Origin: Heterodera schachtii
Lineage: Eukaryota; Nematoda; Chromadorea; Rhabditida; Heteroderidae
Assembly (NCBI GenBank): GCA_023374025.1
Contig: SIJG01000180.1
Location: 90,554 to 154,553, forward strand
Length of the DNA stretch: 64,000 nt
Direction: 5' to 3'
Part shown: positions 43,600 through 55,651 of the stretch, piece after piece
Layout: each line of letters starts with the position of its first letter
Numbering within the stretch: the first letter of the stretch is position 1
Program-made: the position numbers and the translations under genes
Notes under the pieces: model-generated
Database searches by the model: none
The model's input: only the letters and a program-made list of their open reading frames with translations
Told to the model about the DNA's origin: nothing

Positions 43600-44010
43600 C
43601 GGCTGTTCGAATATCTAATTTCTCTGCCCAAGGCGCCCAAATACGGCTACATCCAAAAATTCCTGAGGCAACTGATACGTTTTCACTTACGTTGACCCAC
43701 TGCATCAAGCATAATTGGATCAATGAAGAGACAGGCCAGTTCATTTACTGTCCCGGCGAAACGTACACCCTCAGCCATGCAATTTATTCTGACACTGACT
43801 GGCCACCGCCAATTTTGAAGCGCAAAGTGCGCGAATGCTTCAACACGGCTACCAACGCGTGGTTAACCTTCACCGAGGCAGTGCACAGGGGATTTTGAAT
43901 GCGGAGACGGGCACTTTCACTGACAGAAGAAGTGGCGAACAATTATCGTTGGCCGCAGCACATCAGCGGAAACTCAGGCGGATTATTCTATTTTTAAGAC
44001 CCGAATGCCT
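43600..44010 (+). pseudogene. Plectin repeats of a plakin, one frameshift
   Basis: The frame reads MFRLFEYLISLPKAPKYGYI, then LTHCIKHNWINEETGQFIYC and TYTLSHAI,  then WLTFTEAVHRG, and in the next frame GILNAETGTFTDRRSGEQLS LAAAHQ. These are two plectin repeats (pattern L-x-x-A-I-x-x-G-x-I-x-x-x-T-G). The break between the last two segments is a missing G in an AGGGGATTTT run near 43893. Such repeats bind intermediate filaments in VAB-10A/plectin-type plakins. Confidence 0.7.
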
Positions 44011-44080
44011 TCATTGGTAAAAATGTCACACCTAATGCAATGATTAAAATTTAAATTTACATCTATGTCTTCGATATATT

Positions 44081-44213
44081 AAGAAAGAAAAAATGGCCCT
44101 TTGACGCCAATCATCCAACCTCGAATTTTTTGCCTTATTCCGACAAAAAATTAATGCACTACGTCGAGAAAAGGGCACAAATCTTTCTGACGGCTGTAAA
44201 CGAGAATTACTAG
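44081..44213 (+). other. Coding-like terminal segment
   Basis: An open frame KKKWPFDANHPTSNFLPYSD continues to HYVEKRAQIFLTAVNENY and a TAG at 44211. It follows the plectin repeats and could be their last exon. Low certainty. Confidence 0.3.
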
Positions 44214-46780
44214 GAATGTTCTATCAAACGGCAAACCACGATAAAATTGAACGAGTAATTGTTATTATAAATTGATTAATTTTATAGTTGACCAATTTAG
44301 AATTTTATGCAGGTAATTTTTATAATACCAAATGCGTTGATACAATATAACGCACATAAAATTTTCATCTCGATAATTCATAACAAGTGGCTAAACTCCC
44401 GAAAATAGGTATTATATAATCTTAGCACATTATAAAAACTGCTGTCTTAAAATCTTTTATTTTATCTAAATTTTCCACAAACACTTGATTTTCATATATT
44501 CACGAAAATTAGTCATCATAAAAATTCATACACTGAAAAAAGTTAAAAGAGATTAAAATGAGCATTTGAATGTATGCAGAAGACAAATTCTCATTTTCAA
44601 AGATTTTGAAAATTTCTTTAATACTAAATACCAATTCCTAATCATATATTAATAATTCGTCTGGGCCACATCTTCAGTTTTATACAAAAAATTTAGTGTT
44701 CAAAAGGCTGCTCAGCAAAAGACAACAAGTTTTTCTAACAAGAAATGAATAATTCCAACCAAAAGTCCAACATTGTTGGATATCATTCGGAAAAATAAAA
44801 ATTAGCCGTTATAGACTGTTTGACCGTCCTATTTCGTACGAGAAACGTTGGAACATTTGACCTGAACCAACTGCAGAACCAAATTTCGGGCATTTTTCAA
44901 TGCTAGAAAAGCACTGGTACGACGAGAAGCTAAATAGGCGGACACATATTTCCAACATCGCACGACGAATGAGCAGAGGGCTATAGCCCCCCCCCCCCCA
45001 AACCTAAAAATGAAAATAGAAAATTAAAAAAAACAGTAGTTTAGTGCCTAATAAATTTTCTTTATACAAAAATTTCACCGTGAACTAAATTATTTTAACA
45101 ATTTTTTCAATTTACATATTTTATTTATCGAGAATATTACGGGTCAACTTTTGAATATTGGTAACCTCTAAAATACCTGAAAAACAACGAAACTTTCTTA
45201 TTTTTCAAAATATACCCATTAAAAAGGTTATTCAAAATTTAAATATATTCAGTCAAAAATCGTCAAAAAGGAACAAATTCAATAACTTACGAAAATTATT
45301 TACAATGAACTATTTTTTTCAATTTGTATTATTGAAAGTCTATGATTTTTTAATATTCGGATTACTCCTGAAGGTGACTGACAGGGTTTGGCTCAAAATC
45401 TTATGCTCAGGTCGGGTCGGACCGCCAAATCGAATTGAGTACCGAGCTGGCCCAAGAGGACGAAGCGGCGAGCCGCATAAAAATGCCAAATGAATTTTCT
45501 GTAATACTTGACCGTTAATTGGATGTTAAGAGCCGAGAGCTTATCTAAAGAAGCCAAAATTAGAAACTGTTAACCCGGAAGATATACTCCCAGAAATTTT
45601 AAACCCATTACTTGGCCCTATCGAAAAATAGGACGGAGCAGCTCGCTCTCCCGTATCGACATCAAAAAAGAATTTTTTTTAAGCAAAAAATTATGAATTT
45701 TTTTATGTTTATATTTTCTTTCGAGAATTAGTTTCTAATACAAGTTTTCATTTGGTTTTGCCATAAATATTCTGTCAGGGGTTTTTAAATCATGCCAGCA
45801 ACACGTACTGAACCAGTAAATTGTTGCGGAGAAAAACGGACTGCGCGACATGGTCGAGAAGGTTTAATAATTTTACGATGGATTTTTATGAGAAGGGAAT
45901 CTGACGATTTATGAACCAATTAAAAGAATATAAATGAAAGTTATATGAACTTACATTTTGGTCCTTCCAGAGTTTGTGGTTTTTTAAGACTTAAAATGAA
46001 GACCTGTAGGAAAAGTTAATTTATTTTTTTTGTGTACATAAAAACGGTGCGCCGAAATTTTTTATATTTTTTTAACCCTTTTTGATACGACAATGTGAGT
46101 GAATGGGGGAGGGTTTGGTCTGATCAATGCTTAATTTAGGGATATGGTAGGTCAAACAAAAATCATTATAAATCATCAAATATAAAAAAATAGGACGCAG
46201 TCAAAATTATATTTAAACAAATTTCAATGGGCTATGTGTACAGTACACCAAAAATTGATTGACCAAGCACTCAAAAAAGTAATACGATAATGATTTATAC
46301 TAATTCAGCTAATAATAACAGTCCTTTTTAGGCCTACTCTTTTTTAAATTCTGCCCAAATAACATTTTTTTTTCCTCCTGCTCTTAATTTTGAAAAACAG
46401 CAATAGAAAAATTTTTATGGGCTGATTTGTGAGAGAAAAAAGTCTTTGGACTTTCTTCTCTAAAATTTTTTTTTGTTCTCTTTTGGTGGAATTCCAGAAA
46501 AACATTTGATCATTCTTTTTAGTACCCAGACAATAACTAATCTTATTATTTGTTGATCGGACTAATTTTAACCATTCCCCGCCCCCCTCTTCACCCAAAA
46601 AGGGCCCCTAAATTGGGGACCCCTTCGCATTCCCCATTTTTGTGCATTTTTTGGCACATTGATTGATCATCCCCCATTTTTCATGCGTTTTTTGGCAGGT
46701 TGATCAATAATCGGCTAGACTTGGACTCAGCCCACCCGAAAAAATGACATGAATTGTTATAAAACTGCTTGATATTGAAT
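44214..46780. other. AT-rich stretch without recognised gene
   Basis: I see no exon with family support. Poly-C run at 44989-44999 (GGCTATAGCCCC) resembles the MITE interior at 27.5 kb. Confidence 0.5.
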
Positions 46781-46832
46781 ATTATTCACGAAAATGTATG
46801 AAAAAGTGACGATATAAAGTGAAAAAATTTTT

Positions 46833-46932
46833 GGCCCATATAAAATCGGAGATTGGCCAATGTGTCCTCGTCCGTGGGGTTGGCAATCAGATGAGTGTAC
46901 GCGGCACGGACAGCCGAACGGAGGTCGCCCAA
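46833..46932 (-). pseudogene. Fragment of P3H-like exon 5, third copy
   Basis: The minus strand reads [34 protein letters not shown] after the same TTTGTGCGTTTCAG acceptor as 21634. Homology ends inside the exon, so this is a truncated duplicate. Confidence 0.75.
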
Positions 46933-47065
46933 CTGAAACGCACAAAGAGAGGAGTGTTGTGATTGATCAGAGATGATAAATTTGATCAAATTCATAGACA
47001 AATTTTGAGACAAAAGGTGATCAAATCATAAAATTGGTTACAAAATAAAGCCGAAGTATAAGCTT

Positions 47066-47115
47066 AGGCCTAAGCCTAAGCTCAAGCCTAAGCTTAATCC
47101 GAAAGCCTATGCTTA
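47066..47115. repeat. Degenerate TTAGGC/GCCTAA cluster
   Basis: AAGCTTAGGCCTAAGCCTAA followed by further CCTAAGC words: interstitial, inverted and degenerate copies of the nematode telomere hexamer. A similar cluster is at 10605-10640. Confidence 0.6.
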
Positions 47116-47117
47116 TT

Positions 47118-47420
47118 CTAAGCATTTACAAAAAAATTGCCTATTCTGCGAACTTGGCCATCTTTTCTCGGTGTGTGTAACCAGTTGGACAACACTTGGC
47201 CAGCAGCACAATTTGCATTTGACTCATCAAAATCGACATCATCAATCAGCAAACCGGGCCAAAGACTATTGGAATGGATTATATTCAACTGCTGATTGAG
47301 GTCGGAGAGAATGTCGGTGAAATCAGACGACGCAAATTTAACGTCGCTTTTGTGTCCATACACAGCCAAATCCAATTTGGTGACACCTCTGTCCCAAATT
47401 CGCTTGTTGGAACGAGAAAA
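47118..47420 (-). other. Coding-like segment of unrecognised product
   Basis: An open minus-strand frame reads LDLAVYGHKSDVKFASSDFT, IHSNSLWPGLLIDDVDFDES and AAGQVLSNWLHTPRKDGQVR. Composition is protein-like. It lies upstream of the P3H exon fragment but is not part of the P3H pattern I know. Confidence 0.4.
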
Positions 47421-47610
47421 GTGATCATGGGGGGGGGGGGCTATAGGTCAAATAAATTTTAAAAAACACCTTGCTCCTGGAGCTTTTCTTCGGGCTCATT
47501 AAACTGCAAAAGTGACGAAAGCCTTTCAATCAAAAAAAATCCCTCACATTTTCCTTAAACGTCGTTTCATTTACGTCAATTAGAAGCAGCACACTTTTGT
47601 CGTAAGATTT

Positions 47611-47849
47611 TGTTGGGTATGACCAAAGTCCATTTTCACTCCCTTTGTTTTATTGCATTTCTCTACCCTTTATTATTGATTGTGTCTGACCATTTCATTC
47701 GCATATAAGCGCATGCATTTCCCCCATTTGTTGTTCGCTCTCATTCATTCATTTTATTTATGCATCTCATCTCTCTCTCTTCTTTCGCATTTATTTTATT
47801 TCTGTTTTCCAAACAATAAATATTTGTCGCCAAACCTTCGGACATAACA
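47611..47849 (+). repeat. 5' LTR
   Basis: Begins TGTTGGGTATGACC and ends TTCGGACATAACA. ATATAAGCGCATGC (from 47703) and AATAAATATT (from 47816) are candidate TATA-like and polyadenylation words. Confidence 0.95.
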
Positions 47850-47870
47850 TTGGCGCAGTCAGCCCGGCAT
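47850..47870 (+). other. Primer-binding site region
   Basis: TTGGCGCAGTCAGCCCGGCA directly follows the 5' LTR; TGGCGCAGTC is a typical tRNA 3'-end complement. The tRNA is not assigned. Confidence 0.7.
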
Positions 47871-48324
47871 TTTTTTTATTTCATTCTAAATTATTGCCAG
47901 TTCCGACCGAATTCTATTTAAATATAATTGCTCATAATTGTCCAAGCCTTTCCTAGCCCGTAACACATCTGTCGGGGGCGTCAAGACGATAAGTAGTCCG
48001 CTGAACGTACCCTTACAGAAAAGACTGCTAGGACCACACAAGTCAAAGCGACCGCTGTGTGCACCCTTAGCAGGAAAGCCTCTTTGGTGAAAGCACAAGT
48101 TGATAAGTAAACCGCTGTGCTCAGCATCATCGAGCAAATTCCCATCATAAAGGCTGAGGAAGCCCATTCAAATCATTCATCCTCATTCCATCATCGGATC
48201 GGACTGCCAATCAAAAACATTTCAATCCAAAAGTCATGGCTGAAAGTGCATTTTCATTTGGCATTTATTCATTCATCATTCGGTCACTTCTTTTCATTCT
48301 CATTTCAATTCCATCATCATAAAA

Positions 48325-51300
48325 ATGAGCGACAAATTGGAAAACCTCCTTCAAAAACTGCTTACGGCGCAAGCCGATCAGCAAACCCAATTTACTCAAG
48401 CTTTAAATTCTTTGGTCAACAACAATCCCGACAAAGAACAGGCTTCATTGTTCTCGACAATTAACTCCCAAATTTCAGAATTCGTGTATGAACCAGAGAA
48501 CGACCAGACATTTCAGACATGGTTCGAACGATTCGGCGAGTACATCACAACCGATGGCAAGCTCCTCACGGACGCGATGAAGGTTCGGATGGTAGTCGGT
48601 AAATTGGGGAGTCAGGAGTACAGCAAATATGTGGAGCGCATACTCCCACAAAAAACCGGGGATTTAAATTTTAATGACACCATTAAAAAGCTTGAAGACA
48701 TCTTTTGTGGCACAAAAAGCCTCTTTGTGCGGCGCTACGACTGTTTCAGAATGGCAAAGGCACCGAGTCAAGCAGTTTTGGATTTTGCCTCGCATGTCAG
48801 TGCCGAATGCGAGAAGTCAAAGATGCAATTGACCAAAGAAGAGATGAAGGCGTTCATTTTCGTCAGCGGCCTGGACGAGGGAGACCGTGACCTCCGCGAA
48901 CGATGTTTGCGCATGATGGAAGAGGCACGACAACGCAACGCGACCATTACATTCGCAAGTTTGATCGAGGAATGCCGATCAATTCTTTCATTACGCAGCA
49001 CAGCAGCTGCCTTTTCCCAATCATCATCTTTAGGCGCTCAAACAAATTCAATTTCAGTCCGGCCACAGCAAATTACAGAGCGTTCGAGCAGACCAGCATC
49101 GAAGGGACAGAATCGAACATTCAATCATCGTTCCCCTTCCGTTCAATCACACAGGTCCGATCAACAGCGAAAACCACCGCCGCCATTCCCGTGCAAATGG
49201 TGCAAACAGATGCATTGGAACAACGAGTGCAGAAACCGGAACAAATGCACAAAATGCGGAAAATTCGGACACAATTCGTCGACATGCCGATCGCGCAATT
49301 ATTCAGATGATCGGAAATTCAACCGCGGATCGATGACGGTAATGTCTGTGCATGATTCGAGCGAGCCATGGATCGACATTCATTGTAAGATCAATGCGTA
49401 TCCGGTCAAACTCATGGCCGATTCGGGATCCAAAATGGCAGTCATTCAGACTTGCCTCTGGGAGGAACTTGGGAAACCCCCACTTAATCATTGCACAGCT
49501 AATGGCACATCATATTCAGGCGATGAATTTGAAATTTCAGGGTGGTTCAGTTGTCAGGTCACTTATGGTGGCATCACGCTCACCTTAAAATGTTTTGTCA
49601 CGCCCAAAGGTGTGATGAATTTATTTGGTTTGCCGTGGATTCGTGCGTTCGAAACGGCACTCCAACGGCCAATTGCTACCACTTTGCCAATGCCCTTGCC
49701 AGCAGCAGCATCACATCAAAGCATGGCGATTCCATCATCAACTGAATTGGCCGATCATCTCAAGCAAAATTTCCCAAATGTTTTCAGTTCAGAGTTGGGA
49801 CATTGCACAAAAATGAGGGCACATTTGTATTTGAAGCCGGACGCACGACCAGTTTTCTGCAGGCCTAGGCCAGTACCGCATGGAGCACGAGACGCCGTCG
49901 ACGCGGAGTTGGACCGTTTGTTAAAAATCGGTGCAATCAAACCGGTGGATTTCAGTAAATGGGCCGCACCCATTGTGGCGGTCAAAAAGAAAAGCGGAGA
50001 CATTCGGGTCTGTATTGATTTCTCAACAGGTTTGAACGACAGGCTCGAGCTCAACCGCCATCCGCTGCCTCGGCCCGATGACATCTTCAATTCAATCCGT
50101 GGCGCCACTGTCTTCAGTCTCATCGACTTCAAGGACGCCTACCTACAGATCGAATTGGACGACGAGTCGAAGCAGTTAGTATGTTTAAACACTCATCGCG
50201 GTCTGTTTCAGTCTCAAAGACTTCCATTTGGCATTAAATCTGCCCCATCAATTTTTCAGAAATTGACAGATCAGCTTATCGCAGGCCTGCCCGATGTTCA
50301 TGCTTATTTGGACGACTTCATTGTAGCATCTGCGTCTGTTCATAAACATAAGCTCGCATTGAATAAACTTTTTTCCCGTTTACAGGATTGGGGTCTTCAT
50401 GTCAAATTGGCCAAATGCCAATTCCTTTGCAGCCGTATAAAATTTTTAGGCCACATCATTTCGTCGGAAGGCATCCGTCCGGACCCGGCACGATCAAAAG
50501 CGATTGAACACATGCCTGCACCGACTGACATTCAAACGCTTCGTTCATTTTTGGGAGCAATAAATTATTATTCTCGATTTGTCAAGCAGATGAGGGAAAT
50601 TCGTGCCCCGTTGGATGCCCTTCTCAAAAAGGACGAGCCATGGAATTGGGGCCAGGAACAGCAGCACGCATTCGAGCAAGCAAAGCAAATCCTCCAGTCA
50701 GATCTGCTGCTCACGCCATTCAACCCAAACAAGGAAATTGTCGTCGCAGCGGACGCGAGCAAAAGTGGAATCGGAGCGACGATCAGCCACACATTCTCAG
50801 ACGGTAGTGAGAAGGTAATCGAGCATGCATCTCGATCATTGAATACAGCCGAACAAAATTATTCCTAGATAGAAAAAGAGGCATTATCATTAATTTTTGC
50901 AGTGCAAAAATTCCATCGCATGATTTATGGCCGACAGTTCACATTGCTCACTGATCATAAGCCATTAATTTCAATTTTTGGTTCAAAAGGTGGAATTCCC
51001 ATTTACACGGCTTCCAGACTTCAGCGTTGGGCACTCATCCTCCTGAACTACGACTTCAAGATCAAATACATTTCAACTAAAGAGTTTGGTAAAGTTGACA
51101 TGTTGTCGCGATTAATTGCCAAACAGCGAGAAGACGATGGAGACGATCATGTCATTGCCAACATCAATCAGTTTCCCATTTCAGAAGAGGAGGAGCAACT
51201 CGATTTGTGTGCCAACGCAGTCGATTACATTTTCCAGGCAAACATTGAACAGTTACCGGTCACAGCATTGGAAGTGGCCGAAGCAACGAAACGAGACGAA

Positions 51301-52626
51301 GTCCTGAGCGAAGTCTCACAGTTTTGCCGCAACGAATGGCCAAGGAAAGTTCAATCCCCATTGATTGAACCATATTTTACGCATCGTTCAAAAATTTCGG
51401 AAATTCAGGGATGTTTGCATTTTGGCGACAGAGTCATCATTCCGGCAGAACTCCGTCAGCGCATTCTCACGGCACTTCATTTTTCCCACCCGGGAATCGT
51501 CCGAATGAAAGCGCTGGCACGGCAATTCGTCTATTGGCCACGAATTAATTTGGACATTGAACGTTGGTCAAGAAATTGTGCCGATTGTTCCCTTGCAGCG
51601 AAAATGCCAGCAAAGGTCCCACTTCAACCATGGCCGACATCGCATGAAGTCTTCGAACGACTTCACATGGACTTTGCAGGACCGTGTGCCGACGGAAACA
51701 AATATTTGATCATCATCGACGCGTACAGCCGTTGGCCGGAAGTGATCAAAATGCATTCAACGACAGCACGATTTGTCATTGATCAGTTTGTTTGGTTATT
51801 CTCACGGTATGGATATCCAAAACAAATCGTAACCGATAATGGTCCACCATTCAAGTCATCAGAAATTTTTGATTTTTGCAGAAAACATGGCATCGAACAG
51901 ATTTTTGCACCGCCATATCATCCCATGTCAAATGGACGAGCGGAACGTTTTGTTGACACCTTCAAGCGACAAATGGCAAAATGTTCAAGGACGGATCCAA
52001 ATTGGGTGCAAAACTCTTTATTGGCTTACAGAAGCACACCAAGCGACATTCTCAGCGGAAAAACACCGGCTGAACTTTTCTTAGGGCGTAAAATAAGAAC
52101 AATTTTTTCCCTATTAAAGCCAAAACAGGAGTCGCAACATCAACAACCGAGGACCGATCACAAAACGCAGCAAATGGAGGCTCAATTCAACAAGAAGCAC
52201 AACACGCATGAGAGGATTTTCAAAATTGGAGACAAAGTGTTGTTCATCAATTACAGAGACAACAAGAAATTTTGGTTGTTTGGTAAAATCGTAAGAGGGT
52301 CAGGGGTCATGTGGCGAATTGAGGCGCCATGTTTGAGTGCCATTGTAACAAGGCATTCAAATCAAATGCGTCTTTTCAATCCCATCCCGTACAAGGAAGC
52401 TGATCAGATTCAGCACTCTCCGCAGCGTTGTCAAGCACAAAAAACTCCAGAACAAAATCCAGTGGAGCGCGAGATCACACCGCCGAGAGCACCGAAAAAG
52501 GTCCGATTCGCCGACGAACAGCCTCAGCATCATGAACAGCCAGCCGAAAAAGAACAAATTCAAGAGACACCGAATCTGAGGCGTTCGACCCGCATCAGAA
52601 AAGCCCCGGACCGTTTAGATCTTTAA
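48325..52626 (+). pseudogene. Gag-Pol ORF of the young Ty3/gypsy element, one in-frame stop
   Basis: Starts MSDKLENLLQKLL at 48325. In order: Gag with a double zinc knuckle (CKWCKQMHWNNEC and CTKCGKFGHNSSTC, about residues 289-325), aspartic protease (LMADSGSKMAVI, about 363), reverse transcriptase (about 520-670, HAYLDDFIVAS), RNase H (VVAADASKSGIGA; LLTDHKPL), H2C2 integrase finger (HPGIVRMKAL...CADCSLAAK) and D,D,E core (LHMDFAGPC, IVTDNGPPF, NGRAERFVDTF). A single TAG at 50866-50868 interrupts RNase H; the frame is open on both sides (48325-50868, 50869-52626). Given identical LTRs, the stop is very new, a sequencing error, or read through. As written, the copy is not autonomous. Confidence 0.95.
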
Positions 52627-52636
52627 AAGGGGGAGG
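52624..52636 (+). other. Polypurine tract
   Basis: TAAAAGGGGGAGG directly before the 3' LTR; primer site for plus-strand DNA synthesis. Confidence 0.85.
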
Positions 52637-52875
52637 TGTTGGGTATGACCAAAGTCCATTTTCACTCCCTTTGTTTTATTGCATTTCTCTACCCTTTATT
52701 ATTGATTGTGTCTGACCATTTCATTCGCATATAAGCGCATGCATTTCCCCCATTTGTTGTTCGCTCTCATTCATTCATTTTATTTATGCATCTCATCTCT
52801 CTCTCTTCTTTCGCATTTATTTTATTTCTGTTTTCCAAACAATAAATATTTGTCGCCAAACCTTCGGACATAACA
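52637..52875 (+). repeat. 3' LTR
   Basis: Same 239-bp sequence as the 5' LTR, followed by the GATTT target duplication. Confidence 0.95.
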
Positions 52876-53228
52876 GATTTGTTTGCCAAAAAATATAAAA
52901 ATATTGATAAAAGTTAAAGCTTGCCTAAATATTTAGCAATAAAATTTTTAAAATACTTTTGTATGTAAGAAATATTTTTTATATTTATGTCTATTGACGT
53001 TAAAATACGAAAAAAAATTTTGGCTACAAATTATTGTTTTTGTGCATTTCTCCACAAATTCGTGCCGGCTCTTTCCCCAGCTGTCAATGATTGTATATTC
53101 GAATGATTAGTTTAATTAGGCCGAGCCGAGACTCTCGGCTTGTGTTTTTTCTCATTGTAAATTCCCTAAAATTTATATGTTCCTTTTCAATTATTCCCTC
53201 ACTGGTCAACTGATTTTTTAAGTCTGAT

Positions 53229-53400
53229 CATTAGGGCTCGAAATTATTTGGATTTACATATTTTTTATGCGCATATGCTATGAAGAAAGGGGCTCTTTTA
53301 ATTTTTTTTTTGGTTTGGTAAAGGTGCCTTTTTTCAATTTTCTGGTGCCTATTATAGTGCCTTTTTCGCGATTTTTGGTGCCTTTTTGCGAGCTCTACTA
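53229..53400. repeat. Decayed TAGGGCTCG...CGAGCTCTA repeat
   Basis: Inverted ends and interior GGTGCCTTTTT words like the MITE at 55652-55876, but no good target duplication. Confidence 0.45.
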
Positions 53401-53407
53401 ATGAGTT

Positions 53408-53817
53408 TTGGATTTAAGCAAGTTCAGACAAATCCTACGAAACGCAAATGAACAAATTTTTTCCCTGCGCAAGTTTTTGATTTTCCTTCTCTTCTCCATG
53501 TGTTGGCCTGCTGTCTCAGCAGCTGCAGGAGGGTCTGTCGAGGAGATCCTCAACGAGCAATGGAACCCGAATGCCCCTCTGGGACATTGCCATTCTACAA
53601 CGATGAAACACCTCCACCAACAGAATAAGAAACACCGACCCCCTCAACAATTCAAACAACCGCCACACCAGCAACACCAAAAGCAACATCCTGGACATGG
53701 CCATTGATCGTGGGCATATCGCTGCTGGTGCTGCTGCTGGTTGTGGTCATTGCGGTGATTGTCTGGTGTTGCTGCTGCCCTCCAAAGTGTTGTAAGTTCC
53801 TCTATAAACTTTTTTGA
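53408..53817 (+). pseudogene. Second copy of the small Cys-tail membrane-protein gene
   Basis: Signal peptide (FLIFLLFSMCWPAVSAAAGG), acidic segment (EEILNEQWNPNAP), then a frame change to LPFYNDETPPPTE with a stop, then ATPATPKATSWTWPLIVG, the transmembrane helix and the tail WCCCCPPKCCKFLYKLF ending at 53817. The tail is more conserved than the stem. One frameshift (near 53583) and one TAA (about 53628) inactivate it. Confidence 0.75.
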
Positions 53818-54362
53818 AAGTTTCTTATTATAAAAAATTAATTAAATCTCGTTGCATATAAGATTTGCGACGGGACTGGAGGAAGGGGGGGGAGTCATTG
53901 TCTAAATTTGCTCGGCCCCAGGATTTTGCCTTGGAGGGGGTACCGCCACCTAAGGTGTCAAGCTTTTTTGCATTTCACCACTTCTCCCGTCCTTACTCCT
54001 CAATCCCCTGAAATAATTGTAAAGAAAATTTTAGAAATTTAAAAAAAAAATTTTTTATTGGCATGGCATAGGCAAAAAATGGCACTCATGGATAAGTAAA
54101 AATTTATTTTTGAAATTTTTTGTAAAATTAATAAATATTTTAGGTTTTTTAACAGTTTTTCACGAAAAATGGTGATTTGTGAACTTTCAGAAAAAATTCG
54201 TCGAAATTTTTTGGGGAATATAAACCTTGGAGGGGGTACAAACAAAGAAAATCGAAAATTTTCAACAAAAATTACTTAAAAATGAGAAAAGATTTTATGA
54301 AAATCTTTTATGTTGACCAATTATAAACCGTAACCCTATACCATCCACCAAATGTTTTACAG

Positions 54363-54590
54363 AGTTACGACCTGTGGCTCAGCCAATACCACGACAGTGT
54401 GATCTGCATCCATGGGCCCGGCGTGAAGCAGGAATTGCACCGCCAGGTGCCGCAACCGAAAACGGGTGCCACCGTGGTCACCGAGGAGTTGGAGCTGCTC
54501 AACCGACGGTTTGCCGAACTGTCCTCCGTGATCCTGGAGCGCAAGAACATTGTGAACGTGCTGATCCAGAATTGGCGCCGCAAACAACAG
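54363..54590 (+). CDS. Plakin exon (spectrin-repeat type)
   Basis: A clean 76-codon exon between TTTTACAG and CAG|gtgggt: DLWLSQYHDSVICIHGPGVK, then LELLNRRFAELSSVILERKN IVNVLIQNWRRKQQ. The helical heptad pattern and sequence resemble the plakin-domain repeats that follow the SH3. By content it should follow the exon ending at 37007, from which it is now separated by 17 kb including plectin-repeat exons and a Ty3 element. Phase 0 at both ends. Confidence 0.6.
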
Positions 54591-55650
54591 GTGGGTGACA
54601 TCATCAAACACACTAATCGCGGGGTGCACCACGAGGACGGCATTTTGTGCCGTCTTTTTCATTTTGTTGTCTGTCATGTTTTTTGTCTCCTCCACCGGTG
54701 ATGCTTTTGGACATTCATAATTCTTGTCGAGAACCAATTGTCGACATTTCTAGCGAATTTCCGCCAAATTGATTCATGTACCCCCGAGACATTCCCCAAA
54801 AATTTGGGTGAATTTAATCGAATTTTCTCGAGAATTTGTTCCCGAGGCTTTCCGAGAATCGGCGGGGCATCGATTTACAACTTGAGAATTTTTAAGCGGG
54901 TAATTCAGAATATTTCGGCCCATTTCGAGCCCCTGCTCCGGATTCGAACAAAAATTCGAAAATTCTTCGAAAAATTTCTAATTATGCAAGAAATCCGGTT
55001 CAAATGCACGAAATACTTACTATATCTTGCCTTCTGAATTGATTCTTTTTTTTATTTCATGTAATTGATTTCATATTTTGAATTTTTTCGAAAATTGAAT
55101 TTTTCAGTTTTTTTGTTCGAATCCGGGTCAGGGGCTCGAAATGGGCCGAAATAAATGTTCGAATCTTATTCTACGAAAGGGGGGTACAAAGTACACTATT
55201 ACCAAAATCGGAAATTCGCTACCGAGCTGACAATAAGATTTCAAAATTTTAAATTGACCGCGTCTTGAGAGCATCACCGGTGTGTGTTACATTGCGCGCC
55301 GCAACCACCGCCAAATACCTCTGCTAATTAAAAATTATCGAATTTTATGCTTTTGAGGTGTCTCTTCCGGGAACAAGCGGCGCCAAGAGTGACGCCGCTG
55401 ATTCTCGATTCAATCAAGGTGCTAACACCTATCTTTGACAATTCATAAAATTAACCATTTCTTGACCAAATCGAAATTTAGAAGATCCGAACGTCATGTG
55501 CACGTTGTGCAACAACCTCGGCCACCGTTTCGAGAATTGCAACAAGCGTTGAATCGGAAGATATTATTTTTATTATCATTTTGTGCATTTAGTTTCGATG
55601 TTTTAAGCATAAAAACACATTTTTGTGCTGATGTTTTGTATCACTTATCA
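54591..55650. other. Intergenic or intronic DNA with inverse GAATCCGGGTCAGGGGCTCGA repeats
   Basis: A repeat of the type CGAGCCCCTGCTCCGGATTC...AACAAAAATTCGAAAATT occurs at 54925-54970 and inverted at 55090-55155. No gene seen. Confidence 0.5.
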
Positions 55651-55651
55651 T

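Larger units (their letters stand above)
47611..52875 (+). mobile_element. Complete Ty3/gypsy LTR retrotransposon, very recent insertion
   Basis: Two 239-bp LTRs (47611-47849 and 52637-52875), identical as far as I can read, bound a Gag-Pol region of K02A2.6-like gypsy type. The 5-bp target duplication GATTT is at 47606-47610 and 52876-52880. The related empty locus at 25.66 kb confirms the insertion. LTRs end TG...CA. There is no envelope gene. Confidence 0.97.
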
